NCBI GenBank assembly: GCA_039000515.1
Contig: JBCFYV010000935.1
Span: forward strand, 66,249,109-66,313,108
DNA length: 64,000 bases
Direction: 5' to 3'
Origin: Timema cristinae
Taxonomy: Eukaryota; Arthropoda; Insecta; Phasmatodea; Timematidae
Position 1 is the first letter of the stretch, and each line of letters begins with the position of its first letter. The notes under the pieces are model-generated. The model saw only the letters and a program-made list of their open reading frames with translations. It was not told the origin of the DNA and searched no databases. This document shows, one piece after another, positions 10,980 through 21,759 of this stretch. Made by a program: the position numbers and the translations under genes.

Positions 10980-11220
10980 ACCAAAGAGCGGCCAACGTGA
11001 CGTCTTCTCCCTTCGTACTTTCATCACTGTACCACCGCGATAATTGCGTCGTGTCAGTTCGGCACGCGCTCGACCACAACGACAAATTTCCACGCAGACT
11101 CTCATTCTTCAAGATCCCTCCGCGTAATGGATCTACACTCTCGTCTCAGACAAATGCCGGTGCATCCCCCCTTTATTATCCAAAATCGATGATAAGTTTC
11201 GTGCATACAAGATGGAGGGT
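10980..11220. other. no recognisable feature
   Basis: Unique-looking, moderately GC-richer DNA (ACGTGACGTCTTC, GGCACGCGCTCGACC) between a minisatellite and a SINE. I see no gene or repeat. Confidence 0.4.
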
Positions 11221-11225
11221 GATAT

Positions 11226-11432
11226 TGGGTTATAGCATGCGCATATATACTAATTGTGCTAATGTGTAATAGATTAGGAAGATTTGGTTCAGATAAAGTG
11301 TAACCGCGTTTGCGTTGAAAGAGAGTGGATAAAATTTACGAAAAAAAAGCCTCGGTACACCCGACTGGGATTCGAACCCCGATCTCCCAGTCAAGTGGCA
11401 GTCCAGTCTATTGTGAAAGTGACACCTCAGAC
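11226..11432 (-). mobile_element. SINE-A copy (antisense), head truncated
   Basis: Antisense copy whose tail lacks the last bases (starts GGGTTATAGCATGCGC). The tRNA head is cut after CACCTCAGAC, exactly where a hAT-like end CAGTAGTGTGCAACC begins at 11433. Confidence 0.8.
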
Positions 11433-11528
11433 CAGTAGTGTGCAACCCGGGGCACGTGATTCCCTGGAGGCACGTGACGAAATGCTAAGGGATATGTAAA
11501 ACTGAACTATATAATTATATATTATCTC
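11433..11528 (+). mobile_element. hAT-like left end
   Basis: Begins CAGTAGTGTGCAACCCGGGG, close to the common hAT terminal form CAG(N)GGTGTGCAACC. Its downstream text resumes at about 11778-11830 (TATTTCATGATAAACACTGA), which also occurs in the hAT-like copy at 44271-44400 (TATTTCATGATAAACACAGA). A LINE fragment appears to be inserted between the two parts. Confidence 0.55.
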
Positions 11529-11664
11529 ATATCTTCAACATTCTTCCTTCTTCATCCAAACCTTTTGACTTCCCGTATACCGCTTGCTTCGCTCTTTTCT
11601 TCTTCTCCGCATATTATTCCTCTGTTTCCTCATTCCTATTCTTAAAAACTCCTTCTGAATGCTT

Positions 11665-11778
11665 TATGAACCAATTAAAGGAGGAAGAGTGGTGGAAGGA
11701 TAGAGGAAGGTATTTCACCAAACCAACTCAGCCACAGGCTGTAAAGAGTCGATGATGATGATGATGATGATGATATTT
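11665..11778 (+). mobile_element. RTE-like LINE 3' end with (GAT)n tail
   Basis: Conceptual translation ends LLKEEEWWKDRGRYF...TQPQA, matching the C-terminal text at 28005-28225 and in antisense at 34548-34660. It ends with CAGCCACAGGCTGTAAAGAG and a (GAT)n microsatellite. Non-LTR elements often end in such short tandem tails. Only the last about 110 bases are clear; sequence 11529-11664 may be more of the same insertion. Confidence 0.7.
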
Positions 11779-11829
11779 CATGATAAACACTGAATAATCA
11801 GGTTAGGGTTGGTCACACAATAGAGCCGA

Positions 11830-13250
11830 ACGTGCGAATTGGAAGAGCCGTTTTTTCTATTTTCCTTTATCGCTTTCTCTTAGATTTATGTTATTATGTT
11901 TTGTACACTGGATATCACCGCTAAGGCTATTGAGAAAACAGCGTTGTCATTCTCTCGTTTATGTGGGTCAATCTCCCCTCAAATATAAGACAAGTTTGGC
12001 AACGCTGCTTAGTCGAGGTTGCCAGTAGCTCCTTCTTACCCCAGCACACCACCTTCAGACATAACTGAGAGCGAGGATATTTGCCAACAGTTAACTCAGA
12101 GAGAAAGAGCGAGGATAAAGCTTTTCTCGATAAGGCCTGCAGTTACCTCAGCGCTGATATGGAGATGTTGTTGAACGAGACTGCTAGAAACGCGTACCGC
12201 CGCTAATAAAAGCTAACAGCTCAAGGAGAGGTGTATAAGTTCCCAAACAAACCCTCCTCCCAACAAAGAGTTGACTGCCTCAGTGTACCACAAGAGCCTC
12301 AGTTGTCATTTGACTCGTCGAGATGTTCGTATAACTACACGGTAGCATCTTTTCCGTTTTCTCTACGATTATCATCAGGAATGAGGCAGGTCGTGAGTTA
12401 ACAGAGGCTACAGTAGCTCATTTCACCACGTGATGGGATTGAGAGGGTGTGGCCTTTACTAACTTTTTAAAAGGGTGGGGGGAGAAATGCGCAGCACAGG
12501 TGAGAAAATAAGATCCACGCCCCCCCCCCCCCCTCTCCATCTTGCAGAAATAAAATTACAGTGCCTGGAACAATCCGACTACTCTTGCCTTGTTGATTGT
12601 CGTGTCTCTCTCTATCACGTGACAATATTGCATTCTAGAAGGCTGTGGAAAATGGTTGTGTATGAGAGAGAGAAAGAGAGAGAGAGAGAGTCCACTGTCT
12701 AAACACGACCAGAGGATTTCCGACACAAGACCGTCAAATATTGTATCGACTGACTCTCCGAGAAGTGTTTGAGCGTGCGGAGATTATCGACAACACTTCT
12801 CGGAGGATACAAGTTGGAGAGGGATTAGGTAAGAAAAATAATGAAGCAGAGAAGGATCAAGGAGGATATCATATCGGAGAGGATCTGGCTTGGAAATATT
12901 CTAGAGAAGATGAACTGAAGAGCTGTTAGACAGTTATGATACCTTTCAAATGAACTTTAGATTATGGTTAAACGAGGTCTCCGTCAAATTTAAATTAATT
13001 TATTAAAAAAGTATTTAATGGGATCCTTATGAGATGTACAATTTGTCCTGTAAAATGGGTGTAATATGTCCTCCTCTCTTTTCCCCTGTACCTTTCAATT
13101 TTCTTATACATAATTACCTAAGCTGAGATGGAGGGTAACGCAATTTAAAACAGTATGGCGGGATCTTAAGACTAATTTCCCGATTAATTGAATTTAAGAC
13201 TTTTTTTTAAATGTTAGGTTGAGTTGAAATCAAGGAGCATACCTACAGTG
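11830..13250. other. intergenic, no gene recognised
   Basis: Mostly unique sequence. Visible points: poly-C at 12520-12533, a (GA)n tract at about 12664-12690, and a perfect 14-bp inverted repeat at 12756-12805. The phrase CTCGGAGGATACAAG at 12798-12812 recurs at 39286-39300 at the start of the 51-bp array. No conserved protein is recognisable in any frame. Confidence 0.4.
12756..12805. repeat. Perfect 14-bp inverted repeat (stem-loop)
   Basis: CTCCGAGAAGTGTT (12756-12769) and AACACTTCTCGGAG (12792-12805) are exact reverse complements separated by 22 nt. It could form a hairpin in DNA or RNA. No poly-T stretch or known RNA motif follows, so function is unknown. Confidence 0.8.
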
Positions 13251-13257
13251 TTGGTCA

Positions 13258-13955
13258 GGGTGAGCCATTTAAGTTCAAACAACAAAATATTCCGAAAAAG
13301 AAGCATTTTAGAAAAATTGCTCCGTAGAAAAGTTTTTTTGTTTTGTTTTTGTGGTGGGTAAAAGAAAAGCGATAGCTATTTAAGATTTTTTGGTCGATTT
13401 AAAGATTATTTCAAGGTCATCTTTGTGTTTTTAGATGAAAACAAATATTTTATTAGCGGCATTTTATCCTAAATAAAAAAAATGCCTGATTTTTTTATTT
13501 AATGTCAATTATTGAAGATATTTTAACTTGTATTTTTCAAAACACTTTTTATTACAATATGTTATTCTTTATTGCGTTAAATGCAATATTATTTGGGAAA
13601 TTACTTTAATAAATGTTCAAAATTATGTCCAGTTTCATTTTTAATTAATAAAACGTTCTTGAAAAAAATTGATCTAAAAAATACAATGAAAAACTCTTTA
13701 AAAAATGGATGTCAAATTAATAAATGTTTCAAAAAAATGTTGTTTGGTTTTTTGTGTTGAATAAAATTCTGTTTGAATTATCCTAGTTTTCATTTAAAAA
13801 ACAATTTGACCTTGAAATAATCTTAAAGATGTTCACCAAATAAAAAATATGCTGTCCTCTTCCCCCTTAAAAATAAGTATATATTTTATGTGAAGAATTT
13901 TTTATAAATGCTTCGTTTACGAAATAATTAGATTTTTAAACCTAAATGCTTCACT
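13258..13955. mobile_element. AT-rich element with long inverted repeats
   Basis: The arms are imperfect reverse complements over at least 170 bases. GAGCCATTTAAGTTC (left) pairs with GAAGCATTTAGGTTT (right strand read inverted), AAGAAGCATTTTAGAAAAATT with CGAAGCATTTATAAAAAATT, and TTAAAGATTATTTCAAGGTCA with TGACCTTGAAATAATCTTAA (about 13399 and 13806). About 340 bases of AT-rich centre contain no open frame of note. It looks like a foldback or long-TIR MITE; the superfamily is unknown and no TSD was read. Confidence 0.7.
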
Positions 13956-13969
13956 CTTTATAATCAAAC

Positions 13970-14935
13970 TTGTTCTTGGCTTCCCTTATGGAACTATCAA
14001 AACATGTATTCGAGGAACTCGGACTCAAGACTAGTACCTTAAGGCCCTTGGCCCTGTCGAGTGCAAGTCTAAAACCTTTTTTTATGGGATGATGGATGGG
14101 AGGGTGAAAGGCGTGGCGGGGCTTCACAACCGACCAAAGTATCCTTCCGCGCCAACAAAAACAGATGGATCACGGAAAATGTATATGGCGCTAGCTACCG
14201 GACAGGTCTTGCGGTAAAATCATACGTTTGGAAATGTAAGTTTTCTCGAGAACGAGTGAATTTTCTATGTTAATATTTTCAAAACATCTTCTAAGATGAT
14301 GTATCAATGTTTATTAGGTGTTACATTTTCTTATTTTTTGTTATGAAGCCGGCAGTTTTCTATTGAAAAAAGTCAACAGTATTGATATTTGATCACTGTT
14401 AAAATTATAGAGATGATGTGTATATAAAAATTATAATTTAATCAACATGCTTCTATTCTTGAACAAACCGTTTCCGAAAATAAAATTGCAAAACAATACA
14501 AATTCTTGAAGATAACCGTTTGTTCACATGGCTCTGCATTTTCACGCCAAATGAAAAGGGCCAATCACCTTAAACATGAGAGTTGTGTTGCCACTCCAAT
14601 ATTAATCCTCCGAGATCAATACTACACCGTCGCTTTTGCCAGTCTCTCTCTCTCTCTCTCTTTTTTTTATGATTTGAACGGCCAGTTTAACGGCGCTTCT
14701 CTTCTGTTTGAACGTTAAACTCAAGAGTGGAGTTTACTCCAAAGTGTCAGCGAAACCAAGTGTTTACATAAACGTGACAAGTCTTGGACTGGGTAAACAC
14801 ACAGAGTTGCTTATAAACTACGATTCGAATTAGCTTTCTTGTCTCCTCTCTGTTACACTCCAGGAGTGTCGAAGAGTCATTTCATCAAGCTAATGGCTTA
14901 TTACATTTTATATTTGAATATAGGCCTAAGATTAT
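13970..14935. other. intergenic, no gene recognised
   Basis: AT-rich sequence with a (TC)n tract at about 14643-14662. No domain, array or SINE is recognisable. Confidence 0.35.
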
Positions 14936-14939
14936 GTTA

Positions 14940-15224
14940 TTTGAGGTATTTAACGTACACTTTCTGAACCGACTAATTATATCACGAGAATTTCTATGAG
15001 CGAGTGTGAAAAGTCCTACCAATTTTGCTGGAAATGTATTTCCACATACCTTCCAGGGTTCTTTTACATTCCACAATCGACGTGGGACCGAAGAATTTAC
15101 TTACTTTCCGAAGGAAGTTGTGCTACTGATTTTTATCATTCAAAAAAATCCGTCCATCCCAGGCTGGGTTTGAACCACGACAACTGGTACTAAGTCGAGC
15201 ACTTTACCCCAACACCAAGGTTGA
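14940..15224 (-). mobile_element. SINE-C copy (antisense), full length
   Basis: Runs from the tail TTGAGGTATTTAACG through the family phrase CCGAAGGAAGTTGTGCTA to the head (ACTTTACCCCAACACC ... GGTTGATG). Box B in antisense is GCTGGGTTTGAACCACG, with the GGGTTTGAACC palindromic core kept. Confidence 0.83.
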
Positions 15225-15582
15225 TGCAGATGATGTAGATTTTCTGCGTGACAATGCGGTGGATAGCTAAGTGGAATGCGGGACTTTTAGTATAAAAAAT
15301 AAAAGATAGGCTTAAATAATACGTGATGTATTGTAACATGTAATATCAACTCTTTAGCAGTGAACAGGATACAAAAATACAATAACATTTAATGTAAACA
15401 TGTGCCCCATTTGACCTTGTTTCAGAGTTATAGTCCTCTTAGTACTTCAGTAATATGGAGCTGCTTGACACATAGGAAGTTATCGAAATGTCCACGTTCA
15501 GCCTGTAATGTATTTTTGTTAGAGCGCGGCATTTTACGACCACGACAATTACAAGCTTGCATTTAGCCCAAAGGCGACCGTT

Positions 15583-15810
15583 TTGACCACTTCCGTTTGG
15601 GCTATACGCTTATCTACTAACTACGCTAATGATCTTAGGGATGAGGAAGGTTATATTTATAGGAAGTGTACCAACATTTGCGTGGATTGAGTTGAAAAAC
15701 CTTAGGAAAAACCATCCTCAGTGCATTCAGCTGAGATTCTAACCTGGCTCTCTCCGACATCGTCAGTCGGCGAGAGTGGCGCATTAAACCGTGCGGCCAC
15801 TGAAACGGGT
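15583..15810 (-). mobile_element. SINE-A copy (antisense), tail damaged
   Basis: The tail is altered (GACCACTTCCGTTTGGGCTA for TTACTACCCGTTCGGGTTA). The body and head are kept, ending ACCGTGCGGCCACTGAAAC. Confidence 0.75.
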
Positions 15811-16360
15811 TCCTATGATGCTAATTAGCTCCACATGACTGTAGTACTAACATGACTAGCTCGGAAACAGTCAAATGGGACACACACTCATATGAACTAT
15901 TGTCTCCTGTTCACAGATGTGTGTGTGTCCCACATGTTACGCTACATTGTGTGTATCTCAATGAAGATTTGACGCGATTTCTCGGAATAGATCTCCTGCC
16001 GACAGCCAAGAAAGACTCTCTCGTAGAACGGAGCTTATCCAAACCTCCGTCGAGCGCTAAACTCAGCCGTGATCTATTCGCGTCGTATACAAGATCCCGC
16101 GCTTTCTATAATTAGACCAAATTATGAATGGGCGAGTTGGCGAAACTTGGCAAGGTCAACGCTGTTACGAATACACGAAGAATGTTCGGCGGAAGAACTC
16201 TCTCAAATGTCTTCTTCCATGATTCAGGCGGGAAATGTTGGGGGCTTTTATTTTTTTCAAGAGTCTTCTATGAAACATTTTTTTTAATATGGGTCAACAT
16301 TTTATAGCTCTACAATATTTAAAAAAATATATTTGGTAAACCAATTAATGTGAGCAAGAG

Positions 16361-16603
16361 TTTTTTTTAGCTTCTTGCTACCCGTTCAGGTTATGCGAAT
16401 ATGTACTAATACTAAAATGTGTTAGGGATAACGAAGGTTGAATTTAGAAGACGTATACCCGCATTTGCGCGTAGAAAAAGTATAAAACCATTAAGTAAAA
16501 TCCACCCTGAGTACACCCGACCAGAATCAAACCAAGATCTTTCGTAATTGGCAGTATAATCCAACATGAGGGTGAAGCCTTAAACAATCCGGCCATTGAA
16601 GTT
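16361..16603 (-). mobile_element. SINE-A copy (antisense)
   Basis: Antisense copy with T-run tail, GCTTCTTGCTACCCGTTCAGG, body and diverged head (AATCCGGCCATTGAAG). Box B is degraded. Confidence 0.78.
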
Positions 16604-16696
16604 GGTAAAAACGAATAATAAAAAGTAAAAACACCCAAATTCACTTAGAAATATATGACGTTTAGAATTTATTTTAATCTTATGCTTCGTGTATTG

Positions 16697-16816
16697 TCTT
16701 ATTCTCCGCAGAGTCTATCCGCATATTTACACTAATGAGATAGGTAGAGTTTTTAGTCTTATTCTCCGCAGAGTCTATCCGCATATTTACACTATTGAGA
16801 TAGGTAGAGTTTTTAG
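16697..16816. repeat. 60-bp tandem duplication
   Basis: The block TCTTATTCTCCGCAGAGTCT ... GGTAGAGTTTTTAG occurs twice with a 60-bp period and a single mismatch, a recent duplication. The unit resembles a SINE-A tail fragment (GAGTCTATCCGCATATTTACAC). Confidence 0.93.
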
Positions 16817-16861
16817 TAAGTGTAGGCTTACACTAAGCCCGTAGAAAGAGAAGTTTATTTT

Positions 16862-17113
16862 CCCCACTTCGGTGGCCGGTTGGTCTAACGCGCTACTCTC
16901 GCAGTAGACTAGACTGCCGATGTCGGAGAGATCACGGCTCGTGTCATGTCCGGGTCAACTGAGGGCTGTTTTTCCTAAATGGATCCCCAATCTCCTTCCA
17001 CGCAAATGCGTGTAGATATCCTCTAAAATTCTTCCTTCCTCACCCCTACACCATTAGAGTAGTTGTCTTATATGCGTATAATCTGAACAGGTAGTAAGAT
17101 GCGGTGATAAAAA
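16862..17113 (+). mobile_element. SINE-A copy
   Basis: Head CCCCACTTCGGTGGCCGG, box A region GGTCTAACGCGCTACTCTCG intact, box B mutated (GGCTCGTGTCATGTCC). Its tail hairpin reads ATCT-GAAC-AGGT where most copies read ACCC-GAAC-GGGT, so pairing is retained through matching changes on both arms. Confidence 0.85.
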
Positions 17114-17977
17114 ACCCCTCCACTGACTTCAGGGATGTTGGAACGTTTTTTTGAAGGTGGGGGGGGGGGCAGGGAGGGGTGAAAGAATGGCGTTACGAGC
17201 ATGACTAGCTAGGTTGAGTGAATTAGAAAAGTACGCCAACGTAAATTAACACCACAATCATTGATACACTACTCGTTAGACTCGGTGTGTATATAATATG
17301 TGGTGTGTATATATAAGTATATATATATATATATATAAGTATATATTTAAGTATATAAGAAAGTTATTGAAAAGGCACTTTAAATACTTCAAATAAACAA
17401 ATAAAAAATATACTTGTACAGTATGTGTTGTTTTAAATGTTCGGTTGTGCGATCTAATTTCTCAGTTTTTTAGATGGTTATGGCGAATTCCACTTCCCAT
17501 TCACCACAAATGTGACTACATTCAAAAATATGTTGCCCACCTACGCTGTAGTTATCAAATTCGTGTGAAAATGAAGTTAAGTAAAGGGACATAATGCAGA
17601 GAGCGGGTCTACAAACCAAGGACTTACCCTTGAAAATCAACTTTTTGTGGAGAATCCTCTCCCCCTCCCAATGTAGGCAACAAGAAACTCACCTGACCTC
17701 TCTCTGGTCAGAGTCAAGTGTGTTGACCGCCCGCCCATCTTGACCACAGAGTTTGTTTCCCTAACCTTTAGTCGTCGCCCTACGGTAAGGAATGTGATTA
17801 TTGTCATCCCACCCCTCCTAGCCGGCTGATTGTTGTGGGGCTGGGGCACCGCCCTGCCCCCGGAAGCTGGACCCCCACCCCACCCCACCCCACCCACCGC
17901 CTCACCTTGTGACGTGCTCGCGGTGGACCGGAAAGTCGCTATTATTAGTGCTTCTGCTTTCTGAAGGGAGCGCTCAT
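17114..17977. other. intergenic with simple repeats
   Basis: Contains poly-G (17159-17169), a (TA)n-rich stretch (about 17290-17355) and a C/G-rich block at 17640-17900 with tandem CACCC units (CACCCCACCCCACCCCACCC). The open frames over the C-rich block are compositional. No gene recognised. Confidence 0.4.
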
Positions 17978-18091
17978 GGTGTCTTTCTTGTCTAGAGTAC
18001 CTGGCTACGGCAGCATCAGTACCTTCTCAGGGACATATTGGAGGTATGTATTATCACCTGGTGTCTTTCTTGTCCAGAGTACCTGGCTACT
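17978..18091. repeat. Short direct repeat, about 32 bp x2
   Basis: TGGTGTCTTTCTTGTCYAGA followed by GTACCTGGCTAC occurs at about 17978 and again at about 18060 with one mismatch; the copies are about 82 bases apart. Confidence 0.85.
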
Positions 18092-18109
18092 GTTGTATAA
18101 TCACCCCAA

Positions 18110-18660
18110 CATGGCCGCTCCTGGGGTACTCGGATAGATAGCGCTCTAAAGCGGGGTGTTGGACTATAAGTAAAGGATGATGAATTGGTGTACAGGCGCT
18201 CAACACACGAGTGGGGTCATTGGGGCCTGGGATCATATCTGTTGTGAGCTCGGTATTCTTCGCACACCTTGCGGCCCATGCACAGGGTGTCTCAGTGAGG
18301 TGCAACATCTCAGCAGTGGCGGATTGACGTGTGTGGGAGGGCTCGGGGCGTCATAAAACCATGTGAATTAAATCATAGCATGTCTGAGGAAAGGTAAAAG
18401 CTGACCAACTGTTTGATTTTACACAAAGTAAAGAACGTAGGCTGCATAAAGTCTTAATAAAACAGCTCATGTACAAACTTTCCTTGTTTCCTTTGAAGCA
18501 AATATATCAATAATATCTTTATAAAGTACAGTCTATGAAGTATATATTAATAACTATCTATGATAAGTAAGGTGTGATAGATGATCTTGGTTCATGGTTG
18601 TACGGAGCCCGTTTTTTTTATCAACTTGGACTTTTATTAACTTTTATCAAATCTTTATAG
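18110..18660. other. intergenic, no gene recognised
   Basis: Unique-looking sequence; I see no domain, array or known repeat apart from short AT-rich runs. Confidence 0.35.
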
Positions 18661-18661
18661 G

Positions 18662-18880
18662 CAAGAAACTGTGCATTTAGTTCAAGAAACAACTCCGTAC
18701 TTAATCCATCCTCACTAACTTTCTCCACACTTCCCTATCCTTGCATACTCCCTTCTCTTAAACAACATCCATACACCGAGTCACACATGATCTTTTATTA
18801 TTAAAACTCTCAATGTTTCTCTTTTTAACACATTCTTCTACAAGTGCATTCACATCAATAATTTGTTTTTACCAAATTAT
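18662..18880 (-). mobile_element. Non-LTR retrotransposon C-terminal fragment (family J)
   Basis: Read on the minus strand this encodes ...VNALVEECVKKRNIESFN...KRSCVTRCMDVV, then KGVCKDREVWRKLV. It aligns with the antisense fragment at 33128-33630, including the phrase AACTTTCTCCACACTTCCC. Stops and indels show it is dead. Confidence 0.72.
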
Positions 18881-18899
18881 TCATTCAGGAAGCACTTTT

Positions 18900-19105
18900 A
18901 AGCACAAAACAAGATAACATATCTAATAGAAAACTGGAATCAATGTTTTCAACACAAAACAATAAAGTATGTTTAATAGAAAATGGAAGTCAATGTTTTC
19001 AACACAAAACAAGAAAGTATCTTTAATAAAAAAATGGGAGTCAATGTTTTCAACACAAAACAAGAAAGCATCTTTAATAGAAAATGAGAGTCAATGTTTT
19101 CTTTA
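18900..19105. repeat. about 50-bp minisatellite x4
   Basis: Four diverged units of about 50-51 bp containing TCAATGTTTTCAACACAAAA and CAAGAAAGTATCTTTAATAG. Unit order shows increasing similarity to the right. Confidence 0.93.
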
Positions 19106-19445
19106 TTGTGGGGGTCCCTGTACGTGGGGTACCCCAACCATCCCACTGCACCTCAGTGATCTCGACCAAGGCTGAAAGGAGTGGGTATAAATAACTTGCT
19201 CATAGGACCCCGGTGTTAACATCTTACGAAACCTCAACAGCATATAGCCACATCGGTGAGTACATAGTCAAAAAACAGCTCGCATAAAACCATTGATATT
19301 CGAATATCAAGCGGGAGCCTTAAGGGACGGTTCTACACATGTATTTTATCACTTTTATTTACTCGTACTCTATTCAGGTTAATGATACACTACTGACCGA
19401 AGGATGTTTGGTGCGATCCTCCTGAAAAGCAACCTGTTCGGACTA

Positions 19446-19582
19446 ATCTATACTCCATTCACGGTAGGAATTACTCTCTGAAAGGTATTTTATCCTACCA
19501 ATATCATACTATATAATAGATTTCTGGTAGGGAAAAAGGCCTTTCAGAAAATAATTCCTAAGGTGAACGGACTTTAGATAGG
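19446..19582. repeat. Imperfect inverted repeat, arms about 65 bp
   Basis: CTATACTCCATTCACGGTAG ... CTGAAAGG ... CCTACCA (left) is the inverse of TGGTAGG ... CCTTTCAG ... CTAAGGTGAACGG ... TAGATAGG (right), around an AT-rich centre near 19512. Its CTGAAAGG / CCTTTCAG core also marks repeat R1, so this may be an R1-type foldback. Confidence 0.75.
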
Positions 19583-19844
19583 ACGTTTGACGGAGCACTA
19601 AAAAAAAAAAAAAAAAAAGAGCAAAGGTAAAGGCTTGTTCCAACCAACCTGAGTTTTAAGGTTAGGACTCTGATTTCCTAAACAGCACTGCTTAGCCTCA
19701 AGATAACCTTAGCTATCAAGTTGTAAACCGATCTAAAGTAATTTTTACTCCAGTTTCAGTAAAAAATAAATAATATTGAAAGAAATTCACTGTTTTGGAT
19801 TCAGGTTGTCATAAAACGTCGACTTACATAATTTTTTTTTAAAT

Positions 19845-20422
19845 TTGAGGTATTTAACGTGTAATTTCTGAACCGACTGATTATATCAGCACACGAGAAT
19901 TTCTATGAACGAGAGCGAAAGGGCCTACAAATTTTGCCGGTCAAGGTATTTTCCTATACATGCTAGGGGTTCTTTTACATACCACAATCGACATGGGACC
20001 GACGGTTTTACTTCCCCTCCGAAGGAAGTTGTGCTACGGATTTTTATCACTATTATTATTAGCACCGCGTCTTACTACCCGTTCGGGTTATACGCACTCA
20101 CGCTAATGTGTAATGGTAGGGTGATTGTGAGATGAAATGGAGGACCTACAGTTTAACGTGGGATCTGAACCACGGTGGAGACCTGTCATTCTCCACATTC
20201 ACAAGATGTCTTGTCAGAGGTGAAGGAAGGGTTTGGCAATCAGATAAATCTGTGCTGGGACCAAGGATTGAACCCTGGACCTCCAGCAGAGAAGTCTGAC
20301 ACCTTACCCCTAGACCACAGGTCACCCGGATTTTTATCGCTCTAGAAAAATCCGTCTCTGGGTTTGAACCCACGAACATTGGATACTGAGGCAAGAATTT
20401 TAACCCAAGACCTCCGAAGTCA
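19845..20422 (-). mobile_element. SINE-C copy (antisense), split by SINE-B
   Basis: The SINE-C body runs 19845-20048 and its head resumes at about 20339-20422 (ATCCGTCTCTGGGTTTGAAC, CCACGAAC). Between them sits a complete SINE-B with duplicated CGGATTTTTATC, so SINE-C was present first. Confidence 0.85.
20049..20326 (-). mobile_element. SINE-B copy (antisense) nested in SINE-C
   Basis: Full-length antisense SINE-B of the short subfamily: (ATT)n tail, shared tail motif, body, box B (GGATTGAACCCTGGACC) and head ending CACAGGTCACC. CGGATTTTTATC stands at 20037-20048 and 20327-20338, a 12-bp target-site duplication made from SINE-C sequence. Confidence 0.93.
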
Positions 20423-20439
20423 ATTATATCCACCAAAAT

Positions 20440-20845
20440 CTCGAATAATATTAATTTTTTTCCACGATCATAATATTTCCTTTCTCCGAGAGGTCACGAT
20501 AGAGTAAACATGTCCAGCTATCGTGTGACAAAGTAAAACCCTGGGACGCTATCAGTTTATCTGGTGATTACAGTCATTACTGTCGGAGATTATCGGCTGG
20601 AATGTCTTATCTCTCTCCCCATAAGTCCTATTCATCATCTCCCGCGGGTCTGAGTCGTAATTAACTGTCCAGTGTATCCACTCCATCAAGCCGTCACGCC
20701 TTTATTTCACTCTCGCAAACAAAACCTTGAGCAGTTTATCTTTTATTCGGTCCTGACCAAGTTATCCTCCACTAACATTCACTTTGCGAAATTACATGTG
20801 GAATGAAGGATGGCCGGGTAATAATTATAGCATCAATTGTAACGT
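20440..20845. other. intergenic, no gene recognised
   Basis: Unique-looking sequence. No domain, array or SINE visible. Confidence 0.35.
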
Positions 20846-20847
20846 TT

Positions 20848-21008
20848 CCCCCGCCTCGATGGCCGCATGGTCTAAGGCGTCGCTATCACAATAGACTGGG
20901 ACTGCTGATGACGCGAAGATCGGGTTTAATTACTGGTCAGGTGTACTTAGGGTTTTATACTCTTCCTTACACGCAAATGCAAGCACACTTCCTCTGAATT
21001 CAGCGTTT
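20848..21008 (+). mobile_element. SINE-A copy, 3'-truncated
   Basis: Head CCCCCGCCTCGATGGCCGCA to body; stops after CTTCCTCTGAATTCAGCG, about 80 bases before the tail. Directly followed by another SINE-A, which may have inserted here. Confidence 0.8.
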
Positions 21009-21012
21009 CTTT

Positions 21013-21283
21013 TCCCCCGTTTCAGTGTCTGCATGGTCTAACGCGCTACTCTCGCAGTGGGCTAGACTGCCTTTGATGAAGAGATCGAGGTTCGAATCTC
21101 AGTCGGGTGAACTGGGGGTGGTTTTTCCTAAATGGTTTTCCACTCTACCTCCACGCAAATACGGGTTCACTTCCTCTAATTAAAACCTTCCCAATTCCTA
21201 GTCCATTAGCGTAATTAGTACTTAAAGCGTATAACCCGAACGGGTAGTAAGACGCGGTGCTAAATATTATTATTATTACACTA
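21013..21283 (+). mobile_element. SINE-A copy, full length
   Basis: Head CCCCCGTTTCAGTGTCTGCA to tail GACGCGGTGCTAAATATTATT. Box B GGTTCGAATCTCAGTCGG is near consensus. It lies between two partial SINE-A copies, forming a three-member direct cluster. Confidence 0.88.
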
Positions 21284-21284
21284 T

Positions 21285-21404
21285 CTTGACAAGCAAATGT
21301 GGGTACACTTTTCTAAATATAACCTTACAAACTCCTAAAACCATTAACATATTTATTACATAAGCGTATAACACGAACGGGTAGTAAGACACGATGCTGA
21401 AAAT
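21285..21404 (+). mobile_element. SINE-A copy, 5'-truncated
   Basis: Starts in the body (ACAAGCAAATGTGGGTACAC) and keeps the tail (AACACGAACGGGTAGTAAGA). 5' truncation is usual for LINE-driven insertion. Confidence 0.78.
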
Positions 21405-21509
21405 ATATTGTTATTTTTTATAAAACTATTTTTTTATAAATATCTAAAGGCCTACTTTAAATTAAACAAAACATAAACCCCTTGAAACTAGGAAATGCAC
21501 ATAAGTATT

Positions 21510-21750
21510 TTTTCCAACTATGTTTTACTACCCGCCCAGGCTACACGCAGTATGCAGGCTTAATTGCATTATTGAGGAAGGTATAAGTTAGATTAAGTGT
21601 AACCACATTCATGTGGAAGGGTGTGTTAAAACATTTAAGAAAATCATCTTCAATACATTTGACCGGTATTCGAACCCCAATCACCCTCTCATTGACATTC
21701 CCTGGATATTGTGATATTGATGCCTTAAACTATTGGACCACCGAAGCGGG
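21510..21750 (-). mobile_element. SINE-A copy (antisense)
   Basis: Diverged tail (TTACTACCCGCCCAGGCTAC) and body; head well kept, ending ATTGGACCACCGAAGCGGG. Box B in antisense is TATTCGAACCCCAATC. Confidence 0.8.
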
Positions 21751-21759
21751 TCCTTTAAT

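Noticed and set aside
10349..11112. Long overlapping open frames (143-215 codons) on the minus strand and several on the plus strand
   Set aside because: They are translations of the about 38-bp minisatellite; open in many frames because the repeat lacks stops, with repeating QDGHNSQHW-type peptides and no domain.
17860..17900. Telomere-like repeat (CACCC units)
   Set aside because: Unit is CACCC/CCCAC, not the insect TTAGG or other known telomeric repeat, and only a few copies.
19600..19618. Poly-A run as the 3' end of a processed pseudogene
   Set aside because: No coding-like sequence upstream and no TSD; sits beside a foldback.
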